Source: Oscillospiraceae bacterium
GTDB taxonomy: Bacteria > Bacillota_A > Clostridia > Oscillospirales > Oscillospiraceae
Reading direction: 5' to 3'
NCBI GenBank assembly: GCA_017505505.1
Contig: JAFVPA010000021.1
Span: 1-29,895 of the forward strand
Length of the DNA: 29,895 nt
A model generated the notes under the pieces. The model made no database searches. It was not told the DNA's origin and saw nothing but the letters and a program-made list of their open reading frames with translations. Both the position numbers and the translations under genes were made by a program. The first letter of the stretch is position 1. Each line of letters opens with the position of its first letter. This document shows positions 1-6,819 of the stretch, piece by piece.

Positions 1-196
1 CCATGTGGATGTAGCCGTTGGAGAAGGGAGGGCCGTCATGCAGGACGAAGGGGGGCAGATCCTTATTCTTTTCCAGCAGGGCGTTGTACAGGTCCTGCTC
101 CTGCCAGTTTTTCAGCATACCGGGCTCCCGGGCGGGCAGACCGGCCTTCATGGGGAATTTGGTCTGCGGAGTGATGATTGTGTTCTTGTATTCCAT
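1..196 (-). CDS. ileS: Isoleucyl-tRNA synthetase, N-terminal 65 codons (runs off the window)
   Basis: Class I aminoacyl-tRNA synthetase that charges tRNA-Ile in the cytosol; only the first 65 codons are present. The protein opens MEYKNTIITP and carries, at about residues 54-64, the segment DGPPFSNGYIH. This is the family's first ATP-binding signature (usually DGPPYANGxIHxGH), and the window ends just before its final HxGH part. The ATG at 194-196 is preceded by GGAGG at 208-212, a good ribosome binding site. An isoleucine-specific T-box leader lies upstream and supports the amino-acid assignment independently. A dispersed repeat separates that leader from the ribosome binding site. A class I synthetase is certain; Ile rather than Val or Leu rests on the T-box codon and the N-terminal sequence. 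Confidence 0.93.
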   Translation of the reverse strand, partial: MEYKNTIITPQTKFPMKAGLPAREPGMLKNWQEQDLYNALLEKNKDLPPFVLHDGPPFSNGYIHM

Positions 197-231
197 TGGA
201 ATTCTTACCTCCATAGTGAATTCATATCTTG

Positions 232-340
232 GCCCCCTCTCTGAGGGGGCTGGCACGGCATAAGCCGTGACTGGGGGAGTGCACGTCTAACGTTAGGACA
301 CTCCCTCCGCCCCTTCGGGGCACCTCCCTCAAAGAGGGAG
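232..340 (-). repeat. Dispersed ~109-bp repeat, copy A, in the ileS leader
   Basis: Reading the minus strand, the element runs from TCCCTCTTTGAGGGA through GGTGCCCCGAAGGG and CACTCCCCCAG to GTGCCAGCCCCCTCAGAG. Both ends form small hairpins (TCCCTC/GAGGGA and CCCCCTC/GAGGGGG). A second copy with the same order of blocks lies at 4943-5050 in the opposite orientation. This copy sits after the T-box terminator and before the ileS ribosome binding site, so it is part of the read-through ileS mRNA. Confidence 0.8.
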
Positions 341-342
341 TC

Positions 343-580
343 AAGAAAAACACGCCTTTGTCTCCATTAAGAGACAAAGGCGCATGACCTCTGCGGTACC
401 ACTCTTGTTCTGACCCTTGGGTCAGCACTCGTCCGTGCGTTATCGGGCACGACGCGGCGCAGCCTACAGTATCGGTGCGCTGCTCGGAGGTGATATAAAC
501 GGACTCCTGCTTACTGCCTTGCACCAACCGGCAGCTCTCTGGAAGCGGTGCGAAAGTTTACGCGTCCTCGTCATAGCATC
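343..580 (-). promoter_or_regulatory. T-box riboswitch leader, isoleucine specifier
   Basis: On the minus strand the leader shows the parts of a T-box in order. The distal stem I region has AGAGAG and GGTTGGTG (about 522-541). The specifier region contains ATC (492-494) followed by ACCTCCGAGC. A stem III hairpin TGACCC-AA-GGGTCA lies at 411-424. The T-box sequence AGAGTGGTACCGCAGAGG is at about 388-405. The bulge TGGT can pair with an ACCA tRNA 3' end, and ATC is an isoleucine codon, matching the downstream ileS. No convincing promoter was seen between divIVA and the leader, so the transcript may start inside divIVA or be shared with it. Confidence 0.92.
344..382 (-). terminator. T-box-controlled intrinsic terminator of the ileS leader
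   Basis: A perfect 12-bp stem (353-364 with 371-382, loop CATTAA) is followed on the minus strand by a T-rich run (344-350). It lies directly after the T-box sequence, where the alternative antiterminator would form. In the T-box mechanism, uncharged tRNA-Ile binding favours the antiterminator and allows ileS transcription. Confidence 0.9.
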
Positions 581-598
581 GGAATATCGAATTGGAGC

Positions 599-1255
599 TT
601 ACTTGCTCTTGGGGTCGTAGTTACGGCCGAACTGCAGGTTCAAGGTAGCGAACTTGCTGGTGGTGGAATCGTTGGTGGGATGCTTGGGGGCAGCCTTGGG
701 GGCGGTGTCCTCGGTGGTGCCGATCATGGCTTCCAGATTCTGGGCGATCTCATCGGCCACATCTGCCTTCTCTGCCTTGGGAGCGGCAGGGGCGTTGGCA
801 GCCTTGATGCGGTCCAGTGCCTGGATGCAGCTGCGCAGCTGATCCTGCAGTTCACCAATCTTGGCTGCGGCAGCCTGGCGGGCTTCCTCTACCCGGGCGT
901 TCTCAGCAGCAATCTGGGCCTCGGTGGCCTCAGCTGCGGTGACGGTAGCGGCAGCTGCGGCGGTATTGGCACCCTGGAGCATCTTGGCGCATTTGGCCTC
1001 AGCTTCCATGACCATCTTGTCGCAGGTCTTCTGGGCATTGATGACGGCTTCCTTCATGGAAGCTTCGTTCTTGCGGTACTCTTCCAGCTTGCCAACCAGA
1101 ACCCGCATCTTGCTCTTGAGCAGCTGGTTCTCCTTGTACAGGGTGACATAGTCCTCGGTCAGAGGCTCCAGGAACTCGTCGACCTGCTGCATATCATAGC
1201 CGCCGAAGGTAGCGCGGCCAAAAGAAATCTGATCGATCTGCTGCGGTGTAAACAT
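599..1255 (-). CDS. divIVA: DivIVA-domain cell division/polarity protein
   Basis: A 218-residue cytoplasmic coiled-coil protein of the DivIVA family, which binds negatively curved membrane at septa and poles and recruits division or cell-wall partners. Residues 1-60 hold the DivIVA membrane-targeting domain, with the typical opening MFTPQQIDQISFGRATFGGYDMQQVDEFL. A long helical coiled coil follows (about 60-150), rich in Ala, Glu and Lys. The C-terminus (about 155-218) is low-complexity and rich in Ala, Pro and Lys. The gene is 26 bp downstream of sepF and upstream of the ileS T-box, the order found around divIVA in many Bacillota. Start chosen at the ATG with GGGGA upstream. The C-terminal half is too variable to assign partners. 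Confidence 0.92.
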   Translation of the reverse strand: MFTPQQIDQISFGRATFGGYDMQQVDEFLEPLTEDYVTLYKENQLLKSKMRVLVGKLEEYRKNEASMKEAVINAQKTCDKMVMEAEAKCAKMLQGANTAAAAATVTAAEATEAQIAAENARVEEARQAAAAKIGELQDQLRSCIQALDRIKAANAPAAPKAEKADVADEIAQNLEAMIGTTEDTAPKAAPKHPTNDSTTSKFATLNLQFGRNYDPKSK

Positions 1256-1281
1256 ATAAAATGTTCCCCTTTCAAACTCTA

Positions 1282-1821
1282 TTAGATATAGCTTTCAACC
1301 TCAGCCTGCAGGGTCTCCAGGTCGCCCACGATATCCATGTTGTGGGGGCAGAACAGGTAAGCAGACTGGGCGATCTTCTTCACATCGCCGTCCAGGGCGT
1401 AAACACAGCCGGACAGGAAGTCCACAACACGGCGGGCCATGGCCTTGTCCACGTTCTCCATGTTGACAATGACAGCCTTGCGGTTGCGCAGGTCATCAGC
1501 GGCCTTGGAGGTGTCGTTGAAGCTGCCGGGACGGAACAGAACCACTTCCTGCTTGTTGGAGTTCATGTTCAGGACCTGGCCGCTGAAGCCGGACACGGCA
1601 TTGCCGGAGGTGGTGGCGGGCATGGGAGCGAAGCCGAAGCCGGTATCCTCTTCTTCCTCCTCCATCACAGGAGCGGGGGCGGGAGTGGGGCGGCGCTTTT
1701 CCCGGCGGGCCGGCTGCTCGACGGGCTCTTCGTATTCTTCTTCCTCGTAATCGTCGTAATCATCGTAATCATCATCGGAATAGGGCTGGGCAAATTTCTT
1801 TACATTATCCCAAAAGCTCAT
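1282..1821 (-). CDS. sepF: Cell division protein SepF
   Basis: SepF (179 residues) polymerises into rings that tether FtsZ to the membrane. The first 14 residues (MSFWDNVKKFAQPY) form the expected amphipathic membrane-binding helix. Residues 15-65 are a very acidic Asp/Glu/Tyr linker followed by Pro-rich sequence. The SepF core runs from about residue 85 to 179, with VVLFRPGSFNDTSKAADDLRN, the hydrophobic VIVNMENV strand and the DFLSGCVYALDG glycine region. A strong GGAGG lies upstream of the ATG. The gene lies between yggS (44 bp upstream) and divIVA (26 bp downstream) and is probably co-transcribed with both. Confidence 0.95.
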   Translation of the reverse strand: MSFWDNVKKFAQPYSDDDYDDYDDYEEEEYEEPVEQPARREKRRPTPAPAPVMEEEEEDTGFGFAPMPATTSGNAVSGFSGQVLNMNSNKQEVVLFRPGSFNDTSKAADDLRNRKAVIVNMENVDKAMARRVVDFLSGCVYALDGDVKKIAQSAYLFCPHNMDIVGDLETLQAEVESYI

Positions 1822-1865
1822 TATCTATATCCTCCTAAAATATATCCACATCAATTTTTGATGGA

Positions 1866-2561
1866 TCAGGCATAATTTCTGGCACCGAAAATGGCGGTGC
1901 CCACACGAATCATCGTGCTGCCGGAGGATATTGCGTCCGCAAAATCACCCGACATGCCCATGGACAAACAGTCCACCATCACATTATCGCTGATTTTGCC
2001 CTTGATGTCAACAGTTAATTCGAACATTTTCTGAAAAAAACGAAGATTTTCTCCGGAATTGTGGGAAATCGGAGGGATTGCCATGAGTCCTTTGACACAT
2101 ATGTTTGAAAATTCGCCGATTTTCTCCATCAGAGGAAGGATATCTTCCGCGCCGAAGCCGGATTTGCTGGCTTCCTCTCCGATGTTGACTTCCAGCAGAA
2201 TGTTCTGGATGATGCCCTGTTTGGCGGCTTCCTTATCAATGGCCCGGAGCAGACGTTCGGAATCCACGCTCTGGATCAGGTCCACCTTACCCACCACGAA
2301 CTTGACCTTGTTGGTCTGCAGGTGGCCAATGAAGTGGACGGGAGCGCCTTCATAGGCATTTTCCGCCAGCTTTGCGGTGAGCTCCTGGACCCGGTTTTCG
2401 CCGCAGCAGTCCACACCTGCGGCAATGGCCTGGCGAACGGCCTCGGCATCATTCATCTTGGTGGCGGCGCATAATTTTATCTCTTTCGGGTCCCGGCCGC
2501 AGGCAACGGCGGCGGCCTCCATTTCGGCGCGGATCCGGGCAACGTTTTCGGCAATACTCAT
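1866..2561 (-). CDS. yggS: YggS/PLPBP-family pyridoxal-phosphate homeostasis protein
   Basis: A 231-residue TIM-barrel protein of the YggS/PROSC (PLPBP) family, which binds pyridoxal 5'-phosphate and buffers vitamin B6 and amino-acid pools; no catalytic reaction is established. The PLP lysine is K35 in LCAATK. Other family landmarks are GENRVQEL, the FIGHLQTNK segment, SVDS, LLEVNIGEEASKSGF and, near the C-terminus, LSMGMSGDFADAI and STMIRVGTAIFG. I start it at MSIAENVARI, where an AGAGGAAG ribosome binding site is well placed; an upstream in-frame ATG seven codons earlier lacks one. It heads the yggS-sepF-divIVA group (ylmE position in Bacillus). A palindromic repeat element lies just upstream. 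Confidence 0.93.
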   Translation of the reverse strand: MSIAENVARIRAEMEAAAVACGRDPKEIKLCAATKMNDAEAVRQAIAAGVDCCGENRVQELTAKLAENAYEGAPVHFIGHLQTNKVKFVVGKVDLIQSVDSERLLRAIDKEAAKQGIIQNILLEVNIGEEASKSGFGAEDILPLMEKIGEFSNICVKGLMAIPPISHNSGENLRFFQKMFELTVDIKGKISDNVMVDCLSMGMSGDFADAISSGSTMIRVGTAIFGARNYA

Positions 2562-2589
2562 ATTTCTTCCTCTTTCTATCATGGAAAAT

Positions 2590-2727
2590 TGTAGGGCGGG
2601 GTCATGACCCCGCCGATCAGGTACGGATGATTGACATGCTGCAATAAGTGCAAAATGGATCTTATTTGTACTACAATACCTGGTTACGGGAATTGGTGCT
2701 TCGGCGGGGTCATGACCCCGCCCTACA
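2590..2727. repeat. Paired-palindrome element 1 (TGTAGGG family)
   Basis: A 138-bp element bounded by TGTAGG and its complement CCTACA. Each end carries the same perfect 20-bp palindrome GGCGGGGTCATGACCCCGCC (2595-2614 and 2703-2722). The ~88-bp interior is AT-richer and not recognisably coding. It lies between the hfq terminator and yggS. Near-identical ends occur at 9464-9604, and a diverged version at 11142-11278. Confidence 0.85.
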
Positions 2728-2753
2728 TTGGCTCGACGAAATATAAATCAAAC

Positions 2754-2786
2754 AAAAAGGCGGCGGAAAAGCTCCGTCGCCTTTTT
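2754..2786 (-). terminator. Intrinsic terminator after hfq
   Basis: On the minus strand a hairpin AAAAAGGCG-A-CGGA / TCCG-C-CGCCTTTTT, with one mismatch and a GCTTT loop, begins 4 bp after the hfq stop codon and ends in a T run. It marks the end of the miaB-mutS-mutL-miaA-hfq transcript. Confidence 0.85.
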
Positions 2787-2789
2787 GCG

Positions 2790-3020
2790 TTACGCAGTTG
2801 CGCCTGCGGCTTTCAGCGGCTTCATGGGGGCCAGGGTGGAGATGGCATGCTTGTAGATCATCTGCTGCTTGCCGTCAGACACCAGTACCACCACGAAGCT
2901 GTCAAAGCCCGTGATGATCCCCCGGAGCTGGAAACCGTTCATCAGGAACAGGGTCAGCGGGACCCGGTCCCGGATGACCTCCTTTAAAATGGCTTCCTGT
3001 AAATTCATTGCTTCAGACAT
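2790..3020 (-). CDS. hfq: RNA chaperone Hfq
   Basis: Hfq forms an Sm-fold hexamer that binds small RNAs and mRNAs. This 76-residue protein has the Sm1 region (about residues 9-45: [32 protein letters not shown]) and the Sm2 signature YKHAIST (56-62), a near match to the family's YKHAIS motif. The C-terminal tail is short ([14 protein letters not shown]), as is usual in Bacillota. It follows miaA by 86 bp, the classical miaA-hfq order, and is closed by a terminator. The ATG at 3020 has an AGAGGG ribosome binding site. The miaA-hfq gap contains a weak AGCACC/GGTGCT hairpin of unknown role. Confidence 0.97.
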   Translation of the reverse strand: MSEAMNLQEAILKEVIRDRVPLTLFLMNGFQLRGIITGFDSFVVVLVSDGKQQMIYKHAISTLAPMKPLKAAGATA

Positions 3021-3106
3021 ATGTATACCCTCTTTCTTGTATTTTCCTTAGCACCTCGAAACTCCCCATGGGTGCTTGGCTTAAGGTACACACATCCTAG
3101 CATTTT

Positions 3107-4036
3107 TCACTTGTCGAAATCACGAATAACCCGTCGTGCAGCTTCCAAAATTTCCCCGCTGTCCTGTCCGGTTTCCCGGGTCAGCCAGTGGATGGCCTTG
3201 TTCCGGCGGAACCAGGTCAGCTGCCGCTTGGCATAGTGGCGGGTTCCCTGGCGGACCTGATCGGCAGCTTCTTCGATGGAACACTGCCCATCAAGAGCGG
3301 CCACGAATTCCTTGTAGCCAATGGCCTGCATGGCGGTGCATTTGGCGGGAATGCCGCTGGAAAGCAGGTCTTCGATTTCTTGAATCAGACCCATTTCCAG
3401 CATAATGCCCACACGCTGGTCGATTCGTTTGTACAATTCGCTGCGCTGGGCAAAATCCAGTCCCAGCCAAAGGGGGGTGTATCTGGGTGGAATGGCCTGG
3501 GTGCGTAAATTATGGGCGGTGATGGTCTCTCCGGTTTCGTAAAACACTTCTAATGCCCGGATCACCCGGCGCATATCCTTCAGCCGTGCGGCGGATTCCG
3601 GGTCCACGGAGCGCAGCTCCTCCAGCATGGCCTCGAAGCCCACGTCCGCGGCCTTGGCTTCCAGCTGTTCCCGAACACCGGTGGCGGGGAAGGGGGCAAA
3701 GTCGTTGCCTTTGATGAGGGAATCCATGTAAAGTCCCGTGCCGCCGGCGATGATGGCAGTTTTACCCCGGGCTGCGATATCATCCACGATGGGGGCGGCC
3801 ATTTCGCAATATTTACTGACGGAAAAATCCTCGTCAGGCTCCGCCACATCGATCATATGGTGGATGATGCCATCCATTTCTTCTATGGTAGGCTTGGCGG
3901 TTCCGATGTTCATGCGTTTGTACACATACATGGAATCGCAGGAGACGACCTCGCCGTTAAATTCCTTAGCCAGCTCCACAGCCAGGGCCGTCTTACCGGA
4001 GGCCGTAGGCCCGGCGATGCAGATGATGTTGTTCAT
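3107..4036 (-). CDS. miaA: tRNA dimethylallyltransferase MiaA
   Basis: MiaA transfers a dimethylallyl group to N6 of A37 in tRNAs that read codons starting with U, the substrate that MiaB then methylthiolates. The 309-residue protein has the P-loop GPTASGKT (residues 9-16), the DSMYVYKRMNIGTAKPT substrate loop, HHMIDV, GGTGLYMDSLIKG, and the C-terminal QAIGYKEF and RQLTWFRRN segments typical of the family. The start is the ATG at 4034-4036, with GGAGG 8 bp upstream. An in-frame TTG five codons earlier lies over that ribosome binding site and is unlikely. It begins 28 bp after mutL ends and is followed by hfq. Confidence 0.96.
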   Translation of the reverse strand: MNNIICIAGPTASGKTALAVELAKEFNGEVVSCDSMYVYKRMNIGTAKPTIEEMDGIIHHMIDVAEPDEDFSVSKYCEMAAPIVDDIAARGKTAIIAGGTGLYMDSLIKGNDFAPFPATGVREQLEAKAADVGFEAMLEELRSVDPESAARLKDMRRVIRALEVFYETGETITAHNLRTQAIPPRYTPLWLGLDFAQRSELYKRIDQRVGIMLEMGLIQEIEDLLSSGIPAKCTAMQAIGYKEFVAALDGQCSIEEAADQVRQGTRHYAKRQLTWFRRNKAIHWLTRETGQDSGEILEAARRVIRDFDK

Positions 4037-4064
4037 GGGTACGACCTCCAAACTCCTAATTTGC

Positions 4065-6110
4065 TTATGTTCTCTTAAACTGCTTCTCCAGCTGCTTTTT
4101 GCTTAAGCTTACGCAGATTGGGCGTCCGTGGGGGCAGTATTTCAGATCCTCCCGGGCCATAACTTCTTTGACAATGGCCAACAGTTCTTTTTCATCGTTT
4201 TTCCATCCGGCCTTGATGGCGGCCTTGCAGGCCACGGTGTGGAGCAGCTCGTCCCGGACGGTATCTTTCTTTTCCCGGCGGCCGTTCAGAAGGTCGGCAG
4301 CCAGGGTCTCCACGGCATCGGCGGCATCCTCGGGACTTAAGTCCATGGGAATCTGCCGGAGAAGCACGGTGTTTTCACCGAACTCGTCGATTTCGAAGCC
4401 CAGTTCGTCCAACATTTCCGTATTGGCCAGCAGTTCCGCGCAGGCGGAGGGGCTTAAGCGGACGGGGATGGGAGAAAGCAGACTCTGGGCGGAGATTTTT
4501 TCCTGATTGGCTTTCAGCTTTTCGAACAAAATCCGCTCATGGGCGGCGTGCTTGTCAATGAGGAAGGCCTCGTTGCCCTGCTCTACAATGATGTAAGAAT
4601 TGTACAGTTCCCCCACCATGCGCCATTGGATCTCAGGGGGCATTTCCAGGGATGTCTGCTCCATTTCCTCCTGAGGGGTGGGGACTTCGATCTGGTTTGG
4701 CACTGTAACAGGGGATACTGTGGGTGCAATAGGTGTAGCGGTGGGCATAGATGGGGATGCAGGTTTTGCTTCCCTTACCTGGGGGAGCGTGACAGCTTCC
4801 CGCAGGGGAAGATGGGCGGGCTTTTCCATCTTTGCCAGTGTCGCGGCTGCAGCTTCCGGTTTTGGCTGGGGGGCATCCTTCAGGGCGGTGGAGAAAGTCT
4901 TATATTCTTCCGCAGACATGGTGCGGAAGAAAGGCTCTTGCTTCCCTTTCTGAGAGAGGTGCCCCGAAGGGACGGAGGGCGTGCTGTGCATTTTAGGGAC
5001 ACTCCCCCAGGCCCCGCCTTTGGCAGTGCCAGCCCCCTCAGAGCGGGGGTTAAGGGTCTGCGCCGGTTTGGGAGGAATGGCGGGCGCAGGGGCCTGCTGT
5101 TTGAACTGCACCTGGGGCCGGTCTGTCTGCTTGTTCAGAGCACCCAGCACCCCATAATGGACACAGTCGAAGACGGCCTTTTCTGAAAGGAATTTGACCT
5201 CTGTCTTGGCGGGGTGGACGTTTACATCCACTGCACTGGCGGGCACCGTCAGATGCAGCACACAGGCGGGAAACTTGCCCACCATGATCTGATTCCGGTA
5301 GGCTTCCTCCAAAGCGGCGATCAGCAGCTTGGATTTTACCGGGCGGTTGTTGACAAAGAAGGTCTGCAAAGCGCGGCTGGGCCGGGCATCGGTGGGCTTG
5401 CTCACATAGCCCGTCAGGGAGTACTGCTCCCAGCGGCTGTCCACCTGGACCATCTGGGCGCATTCCCGGCCATAGACGCAGTAGACCGCTGCCTGCAAGC
5501 CGCCGTTTCCGGGGGTGGACAGGATCTGCTTGCCGTCCCGCAGGAATTGGAAGGCCACCTCGGGATGGGCCAGAGCCTGCAGCTGCACAGCGGCAGCGAC
5601 CCGCCCGCCTTCGACAGTGTCGGATTTCATGAACTTCATCCGGGCGGGGGTATTGTAGAACAGATCCCTTATGATAATGGTCGTACCCTCGGGGCAGCCA
5701 ACCTCGGATTCTTCGATGATTTCCCCGGTTTCCAGATGGAGGCTGGTGCCGGAGAGGCTCCCGGCGGTCTTGGTCATCAGGTCGATGCGGCTGACGGAAG
5801 CGATGGCGGCCAGTGCTTCGCCCCGGAAGCCCATGGTACCGATGGCGGCCAGGTCTTCGGCGGTGCGCAGCTTAGAGGTGGCGTGGCGCTTGAAGGCAGT
5901 CCGGGCATCCTCGGCGGCCATGCCGCAGCCGTTGTCCGTGACCCGCAGGAAGGTCATACCGCCGTCCCGGATTTCCACCGTGACTTTGGAAGCACCTGCG
6001 TCCACAGCGTTTTCCAGCAGCTCTTTCACAACGCTGGCAGGCCGCTCCACCACTTCACCGGCGGCAATTAAATTGGCAATATGGGGGGATAATTGAATGA
6101 TTTTAGGCAT
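4065..6110 (-). CDS. mutL: DNA mismatch repair protein MutL (endonuclease type)
   Basis: MutL links mismatch recognition by MutS to strand incision. Residues 1-330 form the GHKL ATPase and transducer domains (ENAVDAG, GFRGEALAAIASVS, NTPARMKF, VNVHPAKTEVKF). Residues 340-500 are a Pro/Ala-rich linker. The C-terminal dimerisation domain holds endonuclease motifs: DKHAAHERILFEK (from 519), ACKAAIKAG (about 627) and CPHGRP (659-664). This indicates the nicking type found in bacteria lacking MutH. About residues 354-390 are encoded by a copy of a dispersed repeat whose sister lies in the ileS leader. The ribosome binding site (AGGTGA) overlaps the stop codon of the upstream CPBP protease gene, which suggests translational coupling. 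At 681 residues it is slightly long for the family. Confidence 0.97.
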   Translation of the reverse strand: MPKIIQLSPHIANLIAAGEVVERPASVVKELLENAVDAGASKVTVEIRDGGMTFLRVTDNGCGMAAEDARTAFKRHATSKLRTAEDLAAIGTMGFRGEALAAIASVSRIDLMTKTAGSLSGTSLHLETGEIIEESEVGCPEGTTIIIRDLFYNTPARMKFMKSDTVEGGRVAAAVQLQALAHPEVAFQFLRDGKQILSTPGNGGLQAAVYCVYGRECAQMVQVDSRWEQYSLTGYVSKPTDARPSRALQTFFVNNRPVKSKLLIAALEEAYRNQIMVGKFPACVLHLTVPASAVDVNVHPAKTEVKFLSEKAVFDCVHYGVLGALNKQTDRPQVQFKQQAPAPAIPPKPAQTLNPRSEGAGTAKGGAWGSVPKMHSTPSVPSGHLSQKGKQEPFFRTMSAEEYKTFSTALKDAPQPKPEAAAATLAKMEKPAHLPLREAVTLPQVREAKPASPSMPTATPIAPTVSPVTVPNQIEVPTPQEEMEQTSLEMPPEIQWRMVGELYNSYIIVEQGNEAFLIDKHAAHERILFEKLKANQEKISAQSLLSPIPVRLSPSACAELLANTEMLDELGFEIDEFGENTVLLRQIPMDLSPEDAADAVETLAADLLNGRREKKDTVRDELLHTVACKAAIKAGWKNDEKELLAIVKEVMAREDLKYCPHGRPICVSLSKKQLEKQFKRT
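4943..5050 (+). repeat. Dispersed ~109-bp repeat, copy B, inside mutL
   Basis: Reading the plus strand this segment carries the same ordered blocks as copy A at 232-340: TCCCTTTCTGAGAGAGGTG, GCCCCGAAGGGACGGAGGG, ACACTCCCCCAG and GTGCCAGCCCCCTCAGAG. It lies antisense to mutL and keeps the mutL frame open, encoding about 36 residues of the interdomain linker. Conservation is highest at the two ends; the middle has diverged. Confidence 0.82.
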
Positions 6111-6117
6111 AATGGAA

Positions 6118-6816
6118 TCACCTGATACCGGTTATGGTGATGTAATTCACCGCGGCGTGGATGAGGATGGGGGCGAAAATGGTATCGGAGCGGGTATAGC
6201 TCCAGGCAAGGCACAGTCCTGCAGGCAGGTATTGCAGCACAGCCAGCACCAGCTCCAGGGGAGAGTAAGCACCGATGTATCCCAGAATGTGGATACAGGC
6301 AAAGGCCACCATGGACACCAGATAGGCAGCCCACCGGGACTTTCCATAGAGATTGCGGAAGATCAGCCCCCGGAAGATGCACTCTTCAAAGGGGGGTACC
6401 AAAATTACGGTGCCGATGGTCATGAGGAAGAAATTACTGCCCCGCATGGCAAAAATGGCTTCGTCATTGTAATTGGAGAAAGAAGGAACCAGCAGGCTTA
6501 CCAGATAATCGGTAATGTGGAAACAGGCATAATAGGCGACAAATCCTAAAATGACCGCTTCGCAGAGGAGAATGGGGTGCTGAAAGGCCTGCTGCAGGGA
6601 ACGGCTGAGAAAATCGTGGAAGATCAGCAGCATGGCGATGAAATTCACCAGATAGTACACAAAATTCAGTTCCGCATCGTTTAAAGAATGGCTGAGCTGT
6701 CCGTTGACCCAGGTCAGCAGACCGGGCAGAAAGAGGAGCTGAACAGCCAGATAGCAGAAGCCGCAGATGGTCTCCTGGTTGTTCGGATAGGGTCCGGCAG
6801 AAGAATATTTTCTCAT
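6118..6816 (-). CDS. CPBP-family intramembrane metalloprotease
   Basis: A 232-residue polytopic membrane protein of the CPBP (CAAX protease and bacteriocin-processing, Rce1-like) family. About six hydrophobic segments are visible. The family motifs are present: EECIFRG with glutamates 144-145 and Arg149, FACIH with His176, and HAAVN with His220. Catalytic residues therefore appear intact. The substrate is unknown; family members range from prenyl-protein proteases to bacteriocin immunity proteins. The gene is wedged between mutS (stop 3 bp upstream) and mutL (start 7 bp downstream) with no good ribosome binding site of its own, so its translation is probably coupled to mutS. Family is confident; a role in repair is not implied by sequence. 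Confidence 0.9.
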   Translation of the reverse strand: MRKYSSAGPYPNNQETICGFCYLAVQLLFLPGLLTWVNGQLSHSLNDAELNFVYYLVNFIAMLLIFHDFLSRSLQQAFQHPILLCEAVILGFVAYYACFHITDYLVSLLVPSFSNYNDEAIFAMRGSNFFLMTIGTVILVPPFEECIFRGLIFRNLYGKSRWAAYLVSMVAFACIHILGYIGAYSPLELVLAVLQYLPAGLCLAWSYTRSDTIFAPILIHAAVNYITITGIR

Positions 6817-6819
6817 AAG

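Noticed and set aside
2590..2727. Paired GGCGGGGTCATGACCCCGCC palindromes as a repressor operator or a CRISPR fragment
   Set aside because: The same pairs occur beside unrelated genes with fixed spacing and no regulator nearby, and there are only two repeat units with no spacer series.
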